Shown here one piece after another: positions 33,291 to 44,940 of a stretch of DNA of 64,000 bases. Positions within the stretch are counted from its first letter, which is position 1. The number at the start of each line of letters is the position of its first letter. This stretch comes from Platycnemis pennipes (lineage: Eukaryota; Arthropoda; Insecta; Odonata; Platycnemididae): positions 114,659,271 through 114,723,270 of the forward strand of contig OW121851.1 of the NCBI GenBank assembly GCA_933228895.1, read 5' to 3'. The position numbers and the translations under genes were made by a program. The notes beneath the pieces were generated by a model. That model ran no database searches and had not been told where the DNA came from. It saw only the letters and a program-made list of their open reading frames with translations.

Positions 33291-35989
33291 CCTGACGAGC
33301 ATACTGTTGGTGACTGGCGGGGAAAAGACTGTTCATAGTATTTTCGTCCCTGTTCTTTTCCATGAAATGTTTATGCATGTAGCTAATGGCATTCAGGGAA
33401 TATCTATAGGATAAATCTATGTCATAAGTGTCGTGTTACCTAATGATGACGCTTTGGTCATCTACCAAAAAAAAGTTCTTTTTTTATTTTTTTACTGATC
33501 ACTGGAGCGAAATTGGGTGCTGAAGATTCTAAGTTTAGCGTGAAATGAAGCAACTACGAAGACGGTTTCTGGATCTTCGCCATCACCCTTCCAAGAGCGA
33601 CAATCATAGGACAAATCAGGGATTGTTAAAGAGAACTCATCGAAATATTAGCGCTAACTGTTGGGAAACAAGTGGTACTATTAATTTCTTGGATTAATCA
33701 ACAGTGTTCTGCAATGGCTTATTTTTGTAACATCCACAGCCGGGGCAGATGAATGATCAAAAAATAAAATTTAGGCAAAAAAACTCTTATTTTTCCATAA
33801 TATTTTATTTTTCGGCATGTAATAGTCTTTCATCTTCAAGCATAAATACATGTTCCCGAATCTTTAACGGTATATCTTTAATATCATTATCAGTAATGTT
33901 AATGGCTGGAAAGGCTGTATGTGCCAATTCGATTAAATAAATTGTTTTCACAAAAACAAATTGATACACTCATTGTCACCAAATATAGAATATTATCAGT
34001 ACATAACCGTGTACAAACCTCACACAACGTTTTTAGAGAATAATATAAGTAAAATCTTCTCGGGATCTTAAGCGGTCGATTGCAATTCTTGGTATGAAAA
34101 TAAGCGATGAGTCATTTCTAAACCGTTGAAAAATATGAGTATATTAAACCAGTGTAGAGCCCGAGAAGATTATACTAATGTCTTACTTATATTTGACCTT
34201 TCGATGGGTTAAGGAAACTCTTAGCTGAAGTATTTGCCTTTAGTGTTGGGAAAAATGTATTTTGTGCATTTCTGCATCTCTGGATAGGGTTCCTCATAAA
34301 ATAATAACAGCCAATGCAGATAATTATGAAAGTACACGGTTTACCACATGAACACGTGTTAACCTCGTAATGCATAATAACAGGCATGCAGCCACAATCA
34401 CGGAGAATAAATTAAACTACCGTTTTCTTAGGATGAAAGCAAAGCATTTACAGAGTTAAGAGTTTCGCATTAGCGATCGCATATTCATTATATCATGAGC
34501 TAACTTCGAACCTGGTAGTAGCGTGAAGATAATTCGACAATTAATTATTCCAAAAATGTAGAGATGAGGTGTAAATATACCAGCACTCCATTCATAGAGA
34601 CCGTGTTAGAATGCCAGTTATGTTGGTAATCCGGTAATTCTTTGATGCCACGTGGAGACTTAAAGTGCAATGAGCAGCGCGAAATACAATAAAACTCCTA
34701 TTGTTAAAAATATAATAATGGAGCCTATCGCCTCTAAACTCTCTCTCTCTCTCCCACCATTAAAAATCTTAGCCTGAGTAAATATATCAGCTTCTTCATT
34801 GATATCTAAAAATAGTATTGTACAGAATCGGGTTGAAGTGTTACTTAAAGAACTAGCTTACTAATGAGGATTATGGTTAAAATGACGGTATAAATAGACA
34901 GTTTTCAAGGGGAACACCAGTTCCTAATTGACTTAAACTTAAATAATAGGTAGTTCATAACAAATATTTTTCCTTCGGATGAAATGTAAAGAGATCCCAT
35001 TGCTGCCTTCGTTTGAGTTTAGAGTTGGTCAATGCTGATGCTGGGTTTCTCTTTATTCCCGAATATGATCCTGCTTACACCCAACTATAACCTTATTGGT
35101 GAAAAAACATTCATTCATTAGCTACTCTCATAATTTACTTTGACTCGGTCCTTCGCCAATGTTCACTTCACAGCCCCTTCGCAATAATATATATGACCTA
35201 CACCGCCTCCTCATAGACTCTTCATGTGGCCTCCCTTTTTCACCACCTCCCGAGTTCCGATTATTTTCTTTCCTTTCCTCTATCAACCAATATCATCTTT
35301 TCAAGTTCAGCTCTGAACGGTTGATTGCCTTATTAACTCTCTCCCCAATACATACATTTCTTTTCTACGTCCCTGCCATCCAATACCATCACGTTTTAAA
35401 TATCTCCTTCTATTTTTCTTTATCTCCATTGTGCTTGCATTCTTCTCTCTTCACTCCGAGCTCTTTCTTCAGAAAACCTTCAATCTAGTTTCGCCCACTA
35501 TCTTTTACGTGGCCAAGTTAGGAAACTGTAAGACCAAGCACTCCAATATATTTTACCTTCACACTGAAAGACGCGAGAATTATTTTTACCTACGCACCAT
35601 CCTCGTTAAAAACTTACGCAATACCCTGCAAGCCACCACGAGGGTGTGTCCAGGAGGTTAACATGAACTACTGATGTGCAAATATAGGCAACAATAAATG
35701 CAAGCCTCAATGATCCACAAAAAATAATTCCATCATTTTATCCGGGTTTTCCATTCACCTTCATTTCTACTTCATTTTTGGTAATTGTAATCAGCCACAA
35801 CTTAATCTATCCCTTTGTGAGGCGTAATGTGAGGTTAACTATAGGTTTATATTACGTCTCACAACTCTTCGCGTATTTAATTGTATTCCTATCACTATCC
35901 TCATTTTTTAATGTTTTTTACCAAGTTTTGAATTCTTCATTCTCCTGCCACTGATACTCTTCTGATTCAAAATCTTACGGAGACATGAA
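33291..35989. other. AT-rich, then pyrimidine-rich spacer
   Basis: A (TC)n run lies at about 34739-34754. From 35140 to 35990 the plus strand is strongly C/T-biased, a pattern shared with 39.3-39.6 and 58.2-59.5 kb and, inverted, with 38.5-38.8 kb. These could be decayed retrotransposon coding strands, which are A-rich, lying on the minus strand. Confidence 0.35.
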
Positions 35990-36180
35990 AATTGTTCCAA
36001 CAAGCTTCTTTTATTTTATGCCAAGCCTCATTCATTTTGATACTGCTTCATCTTCGAAATGACTGTAATACCTTGGGTGAATAAGCATCTGTCGCCATCC
36101 GCAAATAGAAGTAAATCAGTTCATCACTTCTTCAAATGAATACCGCGATACACATCTAGTACTCTTACCCTATCCGAATA
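35990..36180 (-). pseudogene. Decayed reverse transcriptase fragment (tentative)
   Basis: The minus strand reads LLLFADGDR, resembling the catalytic box of non-LTR reverse transcriptases (usually FADD) with the second Asp replaced by Gly, then CLFTQGITVISKMKQYQNE before a stop. Stops and frameshifts surround it. The match is short, so this is a suggestion only. Confidence 0.3.
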
Positions 36181-36329
36181 AGTATCATGAAAATTACATC
36201 CACCTCCATTCACTAATAGGTTGAGTAGTTATTCTCTCAACCGGCAATACAAAAGGAGGACGAAAGCAGCTCTTTATTTGGTCAAAGGTCAAAGGACTCG
36301 AGCAAAATGGGCTAATTTTAGAACGACAA

Positions 36330-36700
36330 CCCCGTGGACAGAATGATTAGGCATTTAGAGCGCCGGACGCTCTCCGAGCTACCGCATCTCGACAGAGCAC
36401 GCCGTACCCGGGTCGCTAAAAACCCTTTCTCGCCCGCATCTCGGCCTAGGGGGCACCCCTTCCCACCCTTAGAGCAGTCGGGACAACAAAACCTTCAGCA
36501 CCCTGCAGCGGGAAGCGGAGGCGGACAAACACTTCATCGCCGCTCTCCCTACCGTCACCTCTTTATGGGCCTCAAGCGGGAGTTCGGACACATTTCCATG
36601 TTCCTCGGTCCAGTATTCACCGTCGCACGTAATTGCGGATTCCGGAAGAGGGATGACCGGGGGTGAGAAGAGGGTGTAGCCCGGACGAGGATGATTCAAG
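36330..36700. promoter_or_regulatory. GC- and CpG-rich island
   Basis: About 370 bp of CpG-rich sequence (GCGCCGGACGCTCTCCGAGC near the start) in AT-rich DNA. As with the 16 kb island, the plus strand ends in a donor-like CGGGG|GTGAGA at 36663. Open frames here (36334-36666 and 36469-36699) match nothing known. It may be an untranslated first exon or promoter. Confidence 0.35.
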
Positions 36701-37600
36701 AAGGCTAATTGCCCCGGATGTTTTATCCCCTCACCTCTCCCTTACTCCGTGCCTAGAAAAGAGCGTGTAGTTCAAACCCGACAACGGCTTTCCTGCCGGA
36801 TGGCTTCCATAAGGCAAATTTCTCGGCTTCTCATTACGCTGGACTACAGAGAACGATACCATCGCCAACAAACGCCTAGGAATGCGTAGAAAGTGAAACA
36901 AAACGAATTATACGAAATTCTACCAAGGAAATGTAAAAAAACACCGAACCACTAGCATGCAGTGCTTAGAGAGGGTCACATGGAACATGTATACATCAGC
37001 ATAAAACCATCATTCAAAATACTTCTAGGTCAATGTTTTCTACAAATTACCCAAAAGTCAAATATTGATTCGCATTAATATAAAAACCTCAAGTTTGGCC
37101 TTATTTTGAGTTGGCTGTAGATATAAAACCATGCATAAATCCAACTGAAGTGAATTCATTTTTTAATTCTAAAAAATAACTCTACAGATATAAAAAATTA
37201 AATTGGGTGACCTAGAAGTGTAAGCAAAGTGAAGAAAAGCTAGAGAAGACATAGGCATTATAAAAGTTCAGCCGGAAAAGTGGCAATTGAAGCAGTCATC
37301 AAGATTCTAACATCTCTAGTCATATCCTCAAACGAGGCCACAGAATGCGAAACTTATCGATTCGTAAGAAAATACGCTACTGTTAAACTGATAAGACAAT
37401 GTAAATGGATTCCATTGCCGAAAACTTATGCGCCAATAACGTAAAACAACGCCAATATTTGACAATTCAGTATACCTTCTTAGAAGGACATTCAATTAGT
37501 ATGATAACATAATTACACTGCACATTAACACGATTTAAGGCTTGCGCCTAACATCGCCCGACCCGCACCATGTCGGTGGCTTTCAGGGTATGAACTACTG

Positions 37601-38304
37601 CCGCGCCAAAATCTTGTAGACTCGAGTTTAAACCTAAATAACTCCGAAACCGTTCATCGGATTTTCACGTTATTTGAATATTAATTTAGACAATTTTGTT
37701 GTTGACTGAATACATTGTTAGAATGATTTTTATAATATAATAGCCCAGAGCAGGACACTCCGTTGGGACGCTATGCAGCGTTGCCGGCGGAGTGTCCTGC
37801 TCTGGGCTCGCGCGTTCTTTCAGCAAACATAAAATTCGATATAAAATAGGATGCTAAATTCAGCTAAATGATAATATCTGATTCGCTCTGAAAATTTGAA
37901 GAGGAAGGTGACAGTTTTAGTCTCGTGGCGCCATGGTACATAGTTGCCGAGAAAAAGTGCTGTTATAAATGGAATAGCATACCTATAAATACTTAAGTGA
38001 AAACCCTGAAACTTCGCAGACGTAATAATAAAGATATGATTCACCTTGTGTAAAAGTTTTGTTTAAGCCAAATGCTTTGCTTGGCAGTTATTAGACGTCA
38101 AAATTGCCGCAGTGCTCAAAAAAATTGTACTTTTTTTACTCTAACGTGAGAAACAGGCCCAAAATTTGTTTTTAAAAATTATTCTGACAATGTTTTCAGT
38201 CAAAAACAAAATTATCTAAATTAATATTTAAATAACGTGAAAATCCGATGAATGATTCCGGAGTTATTTAGCTTTAAACTCGAGTCTACGAGGTTTTGGC
38301 GCGG
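37601..38304. mobile_element. Non-autonomous DNA element with 135 bp inverted termini and central hairpin
   Basis: Termini at 37601-37735 and 38171-38304 are inverted copies starting CCGCGCCAAAA. They share TAGACTCGAGTTTAAA and ATAACTCCG-x-AACCGTTCATC-like segments, at roughly 85% identity by eye. Inside, 37742-37762 and 37788-37808 form a perfect 21 bp hairpin (GCCCAGAGCAGGACACTCCG and its complement) around 25 bp. No transposase frame is present, and no target duplication was identified. Confidence 0.8.
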
Positions 38305-39090
38305 ACAGTAGATGTAGATTTAGAAATAGATGGATGGCCTAAACTAGAGCAGATGGAGTAACTTACGTGCCTGTAAACGTATTGGTCGAAATTAAGATAT
38401 ACCTGCGTAGAAAGAGTTCACGGGAAAGAGTTGCATTGGTAAAATAAATGTTACTAAAGAGAGGGAAATAAAATACAGGAACTCTAAAGGCATTAGCACT
38501 GTTTTTATTTCGGAATGAAGGCACAACTTTGGACTTCTAGGGAAGTGGACGAGGATATGTTTTGATGACCAAGTTTGGAGGAAGAAAAAGAAGGTAACCT
38601 TGGTAGAAATAAGGCGAATGAAGTTGGAAAAGAGGAGGAGGAAATAAAGTAGTTAGCTGAAATTCGAATGAGGATTGCTGAAGGGAATTTATAAGTTGAA
38701 GGAGAAAGTGGGAGAAAAAGAAGATAAACTAAAGACGTCATTAGGGAATTCAAGGGAGGTTTTTCTTTTTCTCAGGTGGCTGTAATGGCAAGGGGGTAAG
38801 GTAGCACAATTGAGGCTGGAACATTTCAAAAACCTTCACTATATCAATGATGACGATGATGATTTAATTACAGTAGTGATACCTGAAAAGTAGGTGGATC
38901 TTAAGCATTAGGACGGGAATATCGGTGAGGTAAATTTATTTTATTTTTGCAAAAATACGTACTCGAAAACTACGAAAATTGTATACATAATGGATATAAA
39001 TACTAACTAATTGTTGCTTTAGTCTCATACCGGTGAATGCAGGTCTTCATAGTTCCTACCTCCCAACCTTCTATCTCAACTACCCATTAA

Positions 39091-39303
39091 TGCAATGTTG
39101 GGTGGCGTTACTTTGAGGAACTCCTTCATGGTGAACAAAACGTAATAAAAATACTTTGCCGGTCCACAGGATATAATTTTTATTGATAAATGCTTGCCTT
39201 TACAGCGTTGCTGGCGCTCTTGATAAATGCAATGGTGGGTGGCGTTACTTTGAGGAACTCATTCATTCAAATTCTATCTTGTGGACCAGCAAAGTATTTT
39301 TTC
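39091..39303. repeat. Foldback with internal direct repeat
   Basis: Two 39 bp direct copies (39091-39129, 39228-39266) share GGGTGGCGTTACTTTGAGGA and differ at two positions. An inverted pair, 39147-39173 and 39275-39302, shares ATACTTTGC-GGTCCACA-GATA. The arrangement suggests a partial foldback insertion, or an inverted duplication of one element. Confidence 0.75.
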
Positions 39304-41334
39304 TCCCTTGTTTTTATCAACTATCCGTTCTTCTCCTCCCTATAACTCTGCTTACCCAACATTCTCCCCTCAATCTCACCCTTCAAAACACCCTCGACCT
39401 TTATTTCTTTCTCCATCCATACTCTCTGCTTTTTCCTAATTTTGTTGATCTAACTTCTTTTCCTCTCCAGTCAATTCTAGAATTTAATATTTCTTCGTCA
39501 TTTAAACTCTCCTTGCTTTCTCCATCTTTACACACACCAATTGAAGATTTAATGTTGATATTTAAGGGACACAACTACACTATGGATTCACAATTGATTT
39601 CTGGTTAGGCAACTGCTCGAAAAAGCTGTGATGTTTTACGAATATAAACTAAAACGGATGTATCCCTTGCCGTGCTCATTTCTAACTTCAGATGCGTTTT
39701 AGTGAATATAAGAAGTAGGGGTCAATATTTAACAAAATCAAACAAAAAAAAACATATTTAAATCACGGAGCGCTTTCTTTATTTCATTAGAATGATGATT
39801 TGGAAGTTTTTACATAATTATCTTTGAATTTTATGCTCGATATCTTTGACGTAAATATTCGATGCCCTGTTACCGTTTTGGCGTTTCCAGGAATATTATA
39901 ATTCATCCGTCACGGTTTTTTTAAATGCCCATCTGTGAAGTATGTCAAAAACATTTTTTCCCCTGCTAACCTCTGTTGAGAAAGAGAGACAGCAGTGACT
40001 ATGCTCACTTCAATCTAATAAATACGTTCCACCGGTTTCCCCTCAAAAGTTGCTGACAGCGAATGTATCAGCATACGGTGCTGAGCAACCATAAAAGCCA
40101 ATGTAATTTACTACGATGGCTTGGCATCGGGATGAAAATTTTCAAACTAATTCTCTGCCGAAGCTTATCTTTCTCATTTAACACATGGCTTGGGATCATG
40201 ATGTTTGCAAAAGTTTTGCTGGTAGAAGCACACGCATAAAATAAGGTGTCGCATAATGCCACGGCAAAAATTCTCTCGTCCGCACTGCGTCGCCTGATTG
40301 TGCTCGACTGCGCTTAGCAGGAAAAAGAACCTTTGGAAGTGGGGTTTCTGGGAAATTTTCCAACAAGTCGAAAGAGATCTCTGGCGGAAATTCCTCTCTG
40401 GGAATTCTGGAATCTTAACTAAAGTTTGAATCCGAGGTCACTGAACAGGTTGGCCGAAGTTGAGACCAAGGAATTTCTCTTACAAAAACAATTACTTTTT
40501 CGCCATATATTATGCAGCATCTCAGGTCACATGCCAAAATGTCTGTTTGTTTGTCTGCAGTAACGTATACTGATTTGTAAATAATACATTAGTAAACTAA
40601 AAGCTGTTGAAAAGAGTGGGATCCATGCATCGATACTTATCCATCGATATAAAATCCTTTATATTAAGAACAAAGAGCCATTGAGATTCTATTCCGCATA
40701 TACTACCGCTCAGTTCCTTTTCTAATAATGCAGTATAGAGATAATTGGTAGAGATCTTCAACTTTTAGTTCACATATTCATAGTTGGCCGAAAAACAAGC
40801 ATTATTCTATAATCAAAGATACGCCGCGCGACACAGCTTTAATTTTTTAATCATAGAATGTGACCTTCACTAAAAGAATGAAGAAATCTTAAAAAGGACT
40901 CGACAAATACCTATAATTGGCATAATAAAATGCATGCCTATTTTTAGGTAGACCTTAATATTTATTTCCAATTGAAATTATTAAACTGCCAGAGTTCAAC
41001 ATGCCCATTTCTCACTAATTAGACTGAAATATAATTACCAGATTTCCCTATTCGCGCAATGAAAATTGGCACAGTTAAGCGTCATGAATAGATATATGGC
41101 GTTTACAATTGTGCGATACATTTCCACATTTACATAATACCATGCAACACACCGCAAGGGTGAGTAACAGGGGGATGAACCATCACCAGGCAAGTGCATA
41201 TTTTAAACCGAGAGAACTAAATGCTTTTCTAAAAACTTACATACTATGCGCATGAATACTACACCCAACAACAGAGAGCATACCAACTGTTAAAAGGAAA
41301 TGATTTTCCAAAATATTTTAATAACAGGCATCAT
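39304..41334. other. No gene recognised
   Basis: Pyrimidine-biased to 39600, then ordinary AT-rich sequence without a supported feature. Confidence 0.5.
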
Positions 41335-42285
41335 CATTGGTCAACAATCCTAAGATTGGTTCGACGCAGCCTCCCACTCGATCCTTCTATCGGTCAACCT
41401 TTTCACTGTGACGTAATTCTTCTCTTTTACATCCTTAACAGCCTGTTCCATGTATCTCGTACGAGGCCTGCCATTTCCATTCTTCCCGTTCAATTTTCCC
41501 TCGACGATAGTCTTCATCAGACCATTGTTTCTCGAGATATGGCCGATTAAGTTGTCCCTTCTTCTTTTTAGAGTTGTCAGTAGACTTCTCTTTTCTCTCA
41601 CTCTTCTTAGTACTTCCTCGTTACTTACTTGGTCGATCCATTTAATCTTCAACATTCTTCTGTAAATCCACATTTCGATTGCTTCCACCCTTTTCTTCTC
41701 CGTTGCTGTCATCGTCCCTGCCTCACTGCCGTAAAGAAACATGCGCCAGTTGTATGTATGTTCTGTTGAATGGTTTTCTTACTTCTAGGATTCTATTTTC
41801 AGATGTAAATAGATTATTCTTTTGATAGAATGTCCTCTTTGCCTGGGCTATTCTACTAACTTTCTTGCTTCACCCATCGTTGGTTACTCGGCTTCCTAGG
41901 TAACAGAACAGAGGTAAGTTTTAGTTTTCCTAGTTTAACGTTGGTTTTGGCCTCTTCTTTCTTGCTGCACGTCTTAGTCTTCTTCTTACTTGTCATCACC
42001 TGATATCTAATCATTGTCCTTTCCATGGTTACTAGAATCTTGTTCAGATCCCTCTCTTGTCTTTGCTATGAGTGCTATGTCATCAGCGAATCGCAACATG
42101 CTTATTTTTTCTCCGTGGATAGTCACTCCAGAAGACTTCTCCTTGATTTCATTGATGGCTTTCTCGATATAAACATTGAAAATTACGAGAGAGAGTGGTC
42201 CTGTTCACAGCTGGGTCCAGATTTTATCATAGCTACTTGGTTTTTATACAGACTATAGATAATTCTTCGGTTTATATTCGGTTGA
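41335..42285 (-). mobile_element. RTE-like non-LTR retrotransposon, longest copy
   Basis: On the minus strand the order is a reverse transcriptase palm region with VLFN-type text (VIFNVYIEKAINEIKEK), MLRFADDIAL with an intact catalytic FADD, a frameshifted stretch, then the C-terminal region (FLYGSEAGTMTATEKKRVEA, RRMLKIKWIDQVSNEEVLRR, GRPRTRYMEQAVKDV, RRIEWEAASNQS, TAG). A short ATGATGATG-like 3' tail follows. Multiple frameshifts and stops mean it is dead. Short 3' regions with simple-repeat tails are typical of the RTE clade; clade assignment is an inference. Confidence 0.9.
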
Positions 42286-44176
42286 TTGAATAGCACTAAA
42301 TACAGTAATACGGGCTCTTTCATGAATTATACAAAAATTTTAAGGTACGGTACATTGGTTACGACGAAATGGAAAAACTCAAAATGGAGGTCTTACAACG
42401 CATAGAGGTAAAAATATTTTCATTGATATGATGCGTCATAATTATATCCTCGATTTTCATTGTCATAGATATTCATTTTCATAATACTTTTATTTTCTCA
42501 CACGCACATTAAAAACTCTTTCGTCTAAATATTCACCATTTTTCCATTGATGGTGCATAAAATCCATTTATTACTACCCTCAAAAAAGGCGTATTTCTGT
42601 TCACGGTAATCATGCGCATTTGGATGAGCTTCAAATGTTCTTATTGCCACATGCACAGCACTCGACCGTATGACATTTTTTCACGGAGGACTCCTTACGT
42701 CATGAGTGCTATTAATTGTCAGAAAAACTATTCCGTTAAATTCCTTTCTTTCGTTTACGTGGTTGTAGTGCGGTTTAACTTTACGCCTTGATTGTTGTAA
42801 TGTCTCATACAAACAAAAGTTATGAAATTAATGCCCACATGAATTCCAGTATAGGAAGTTCCTATCCTATTTTATTTCATATTTCATCATGCCATATAAC
42901 TATGACTTATGCAACATTCTAAATTTCATTCAACTGCATCCAATTTTGAAATATCTTGATTCAATCCATTTATCATGCCGACAACAAGGCCAAAGATAAT
43001 ATGTAAAATGTTACATAATACATCTGTAAATGTATTCCATTTCTTTCTTCTTACTAAACGTGCTTATACTTAGGAAGTAAATTAGAGTATTTAGTTGAGT
43101 TTTTTACAATTATACACTAGACTTTCATCAGCTTACCTCTTTCCTCTCTTTGAGCGACATAGAAATGTCACATTTATCCTTCAAACCATCATAGATTTCT
43201 AAATCACTCACATTTTAATGTTCTCTGTATTTTTCCCCAATTTATCATGAATTTATTTGCAGCATGTCGCCCGTTGCAGTTTTTTTATTTCTCGCATCGC
43301 TTGATTGCCTTATTTAAAACTTTCATGTAAATATTGAAATTGCTTTACTTACTCTAGGGTCAAACGAGCTTTTATATCAAGGTTAAAGCTCTATTCACAT
43401 AAACTCTATAAAATACTTTGATTGATAATAATTAAAAGCCTTGTCACCCTCAATTACATTTACTCCGTCAACAATTCTACCGTTTTCCTTCTATCAGATC
43501 AGTGGTCAGTGAGATATTTATCTCACAAAAAAGAGTAATAAAATAGCTTAGTAAAATTAATGACTCCAGGAAACAGTTGAACAAATTTCTTCAGAATTAA
43601 TTTGTGCGTTTTAAGAGGTGGAGGAATTTATCAAGAGTTTTCCCTTCATTAAAAAGTTGCGGTATGTGTTTGACAGCATTGAGCAAAGGTTGTTGGCCTG
43701 TTTCTTAAGTGATGTTTCTGCGTTAAAGTAAGGTTAATTTCACAGTTTTTATGTATCTTTTTATAATTAATACCTAATATCAAAGTTATTCCACCTTTGT
43801 TAAAGTGTAGAGATATTTGAGGTATTGTGTTAAACGGTACAACAAATAAAAATTACGTTTTCTTGACTTGAAAAAAGAAAAGTCAAAATGTAATCTCATT
43901 CTAATCCTAATGCATCAACTTATGCGTCGTTGAATATAATTTTTGTGATGAAGAAAACGTATTTTGAAAATAATTCCTAAATCTCCTCATGAAAGTTTCT
44001 TATCCAACTTTGGCATATTTTGTCTCGTCCAAAAATGTACGTACTTAAACCAGTACCTTTAAATATGACACATAGTTCACTACTACCACGCAGATGTTGT
44101 ACTCGATGTTAACGATTCGTCACATTAAATATGGGTAATAAATAGGGTTGCCAAATACTTAGTTTCATTCCGGGAG
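42286..44176. other. No feature recognised
   Basis: AT-rich spacer on both strands. Confidence 0.5.
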
Positions 44177-44189
44177 TTCTCCGTTCCAT

Positions 44190-44927
44190 CATCATCATCG
44201 GCCAATAATCCTAGAACTGTTTTGACGCAGCTTTCCACTCGATTCTTCTATCGGCCAACCTTTTCATATTGACGTACTTCTTCTCTGTTACATCCTTCAC
44301 AATCTGTTCCATGTATCTCATACGAAGCCTGGCTTTTCCATTCTTCCCGATCACTTTTCCTTCGACGATTATCATCATTATTTTCATCAGGCCATATTGA
44401 CTTCTCTTTTCTCCCAATCTTCTTAGGACTTCTTTGCATGTAACTCCCTTCATCCATTTAATCTTCATCATTCTTCTGTAGCACCAAATTTCAAATGCTT
44501 CTACCCTTTTCTTCTCCGCTGCTGTAATAGTCCATGCCTCACTGCCGTAAATTAACATGCTCCAAATGTACGTCCTGATGAATTATTTCCTTACTTCTAC
44601 GCTTATATTTCGAGCTGTAAGTACATTCTTCATTTGATAGAATGCCCTCCTTACCTGGGCTTTTATAGTGACTATTTCTTTCTTGCTTGGTCCATCATTG
44701 ATTACTCAGCTTCCCACTAAGCTGAACTCTTTTACCTCCAAGTTTTCTTTACCTAGTTTAACGTTGATTTTATCTTCCTCTTACTTATTTCACACCAGTG
44801 TATTTGACTTCTTCTCATCGATCTTCAGCGAAAGGATAATTGGCCATGGTTATTAGAATCTTATTCAGATCTCTTTCTGTTACTGCTATGAGTGTTACGC
44901 CATCGGCGAATCACAACATGCTAATTT
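44190..44927 (-). mobile_element. RTE-like retrotransposon copy with FADG active site
   Basis: The minus strand encodes LIYGSEAWTITAAEKKRVEA, CYRRMMKIKWM, and the terminal RRIEWKAASKQF-like end. Upstream lies a decayed catalytic box in which FADD has become FADG with a nearby frameshift. It is flanked by TTCTCCGTTCCAT (44177-44189) and TTCTCCGTGCCAT (44928-44940), a 13 bp target duplication with one mismatch, so the copy was 5'-truncated on insertion. Confidence 0.88.
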
Positions 44928-44940
44928 TTCTCCGTGCCAT

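Noticed and set aside
41350..41742. 130-codon minus-strand frame as a host gene
   Set aside because: Its motifs and other copies in the window show it is a retrotransposon ORF fragment.
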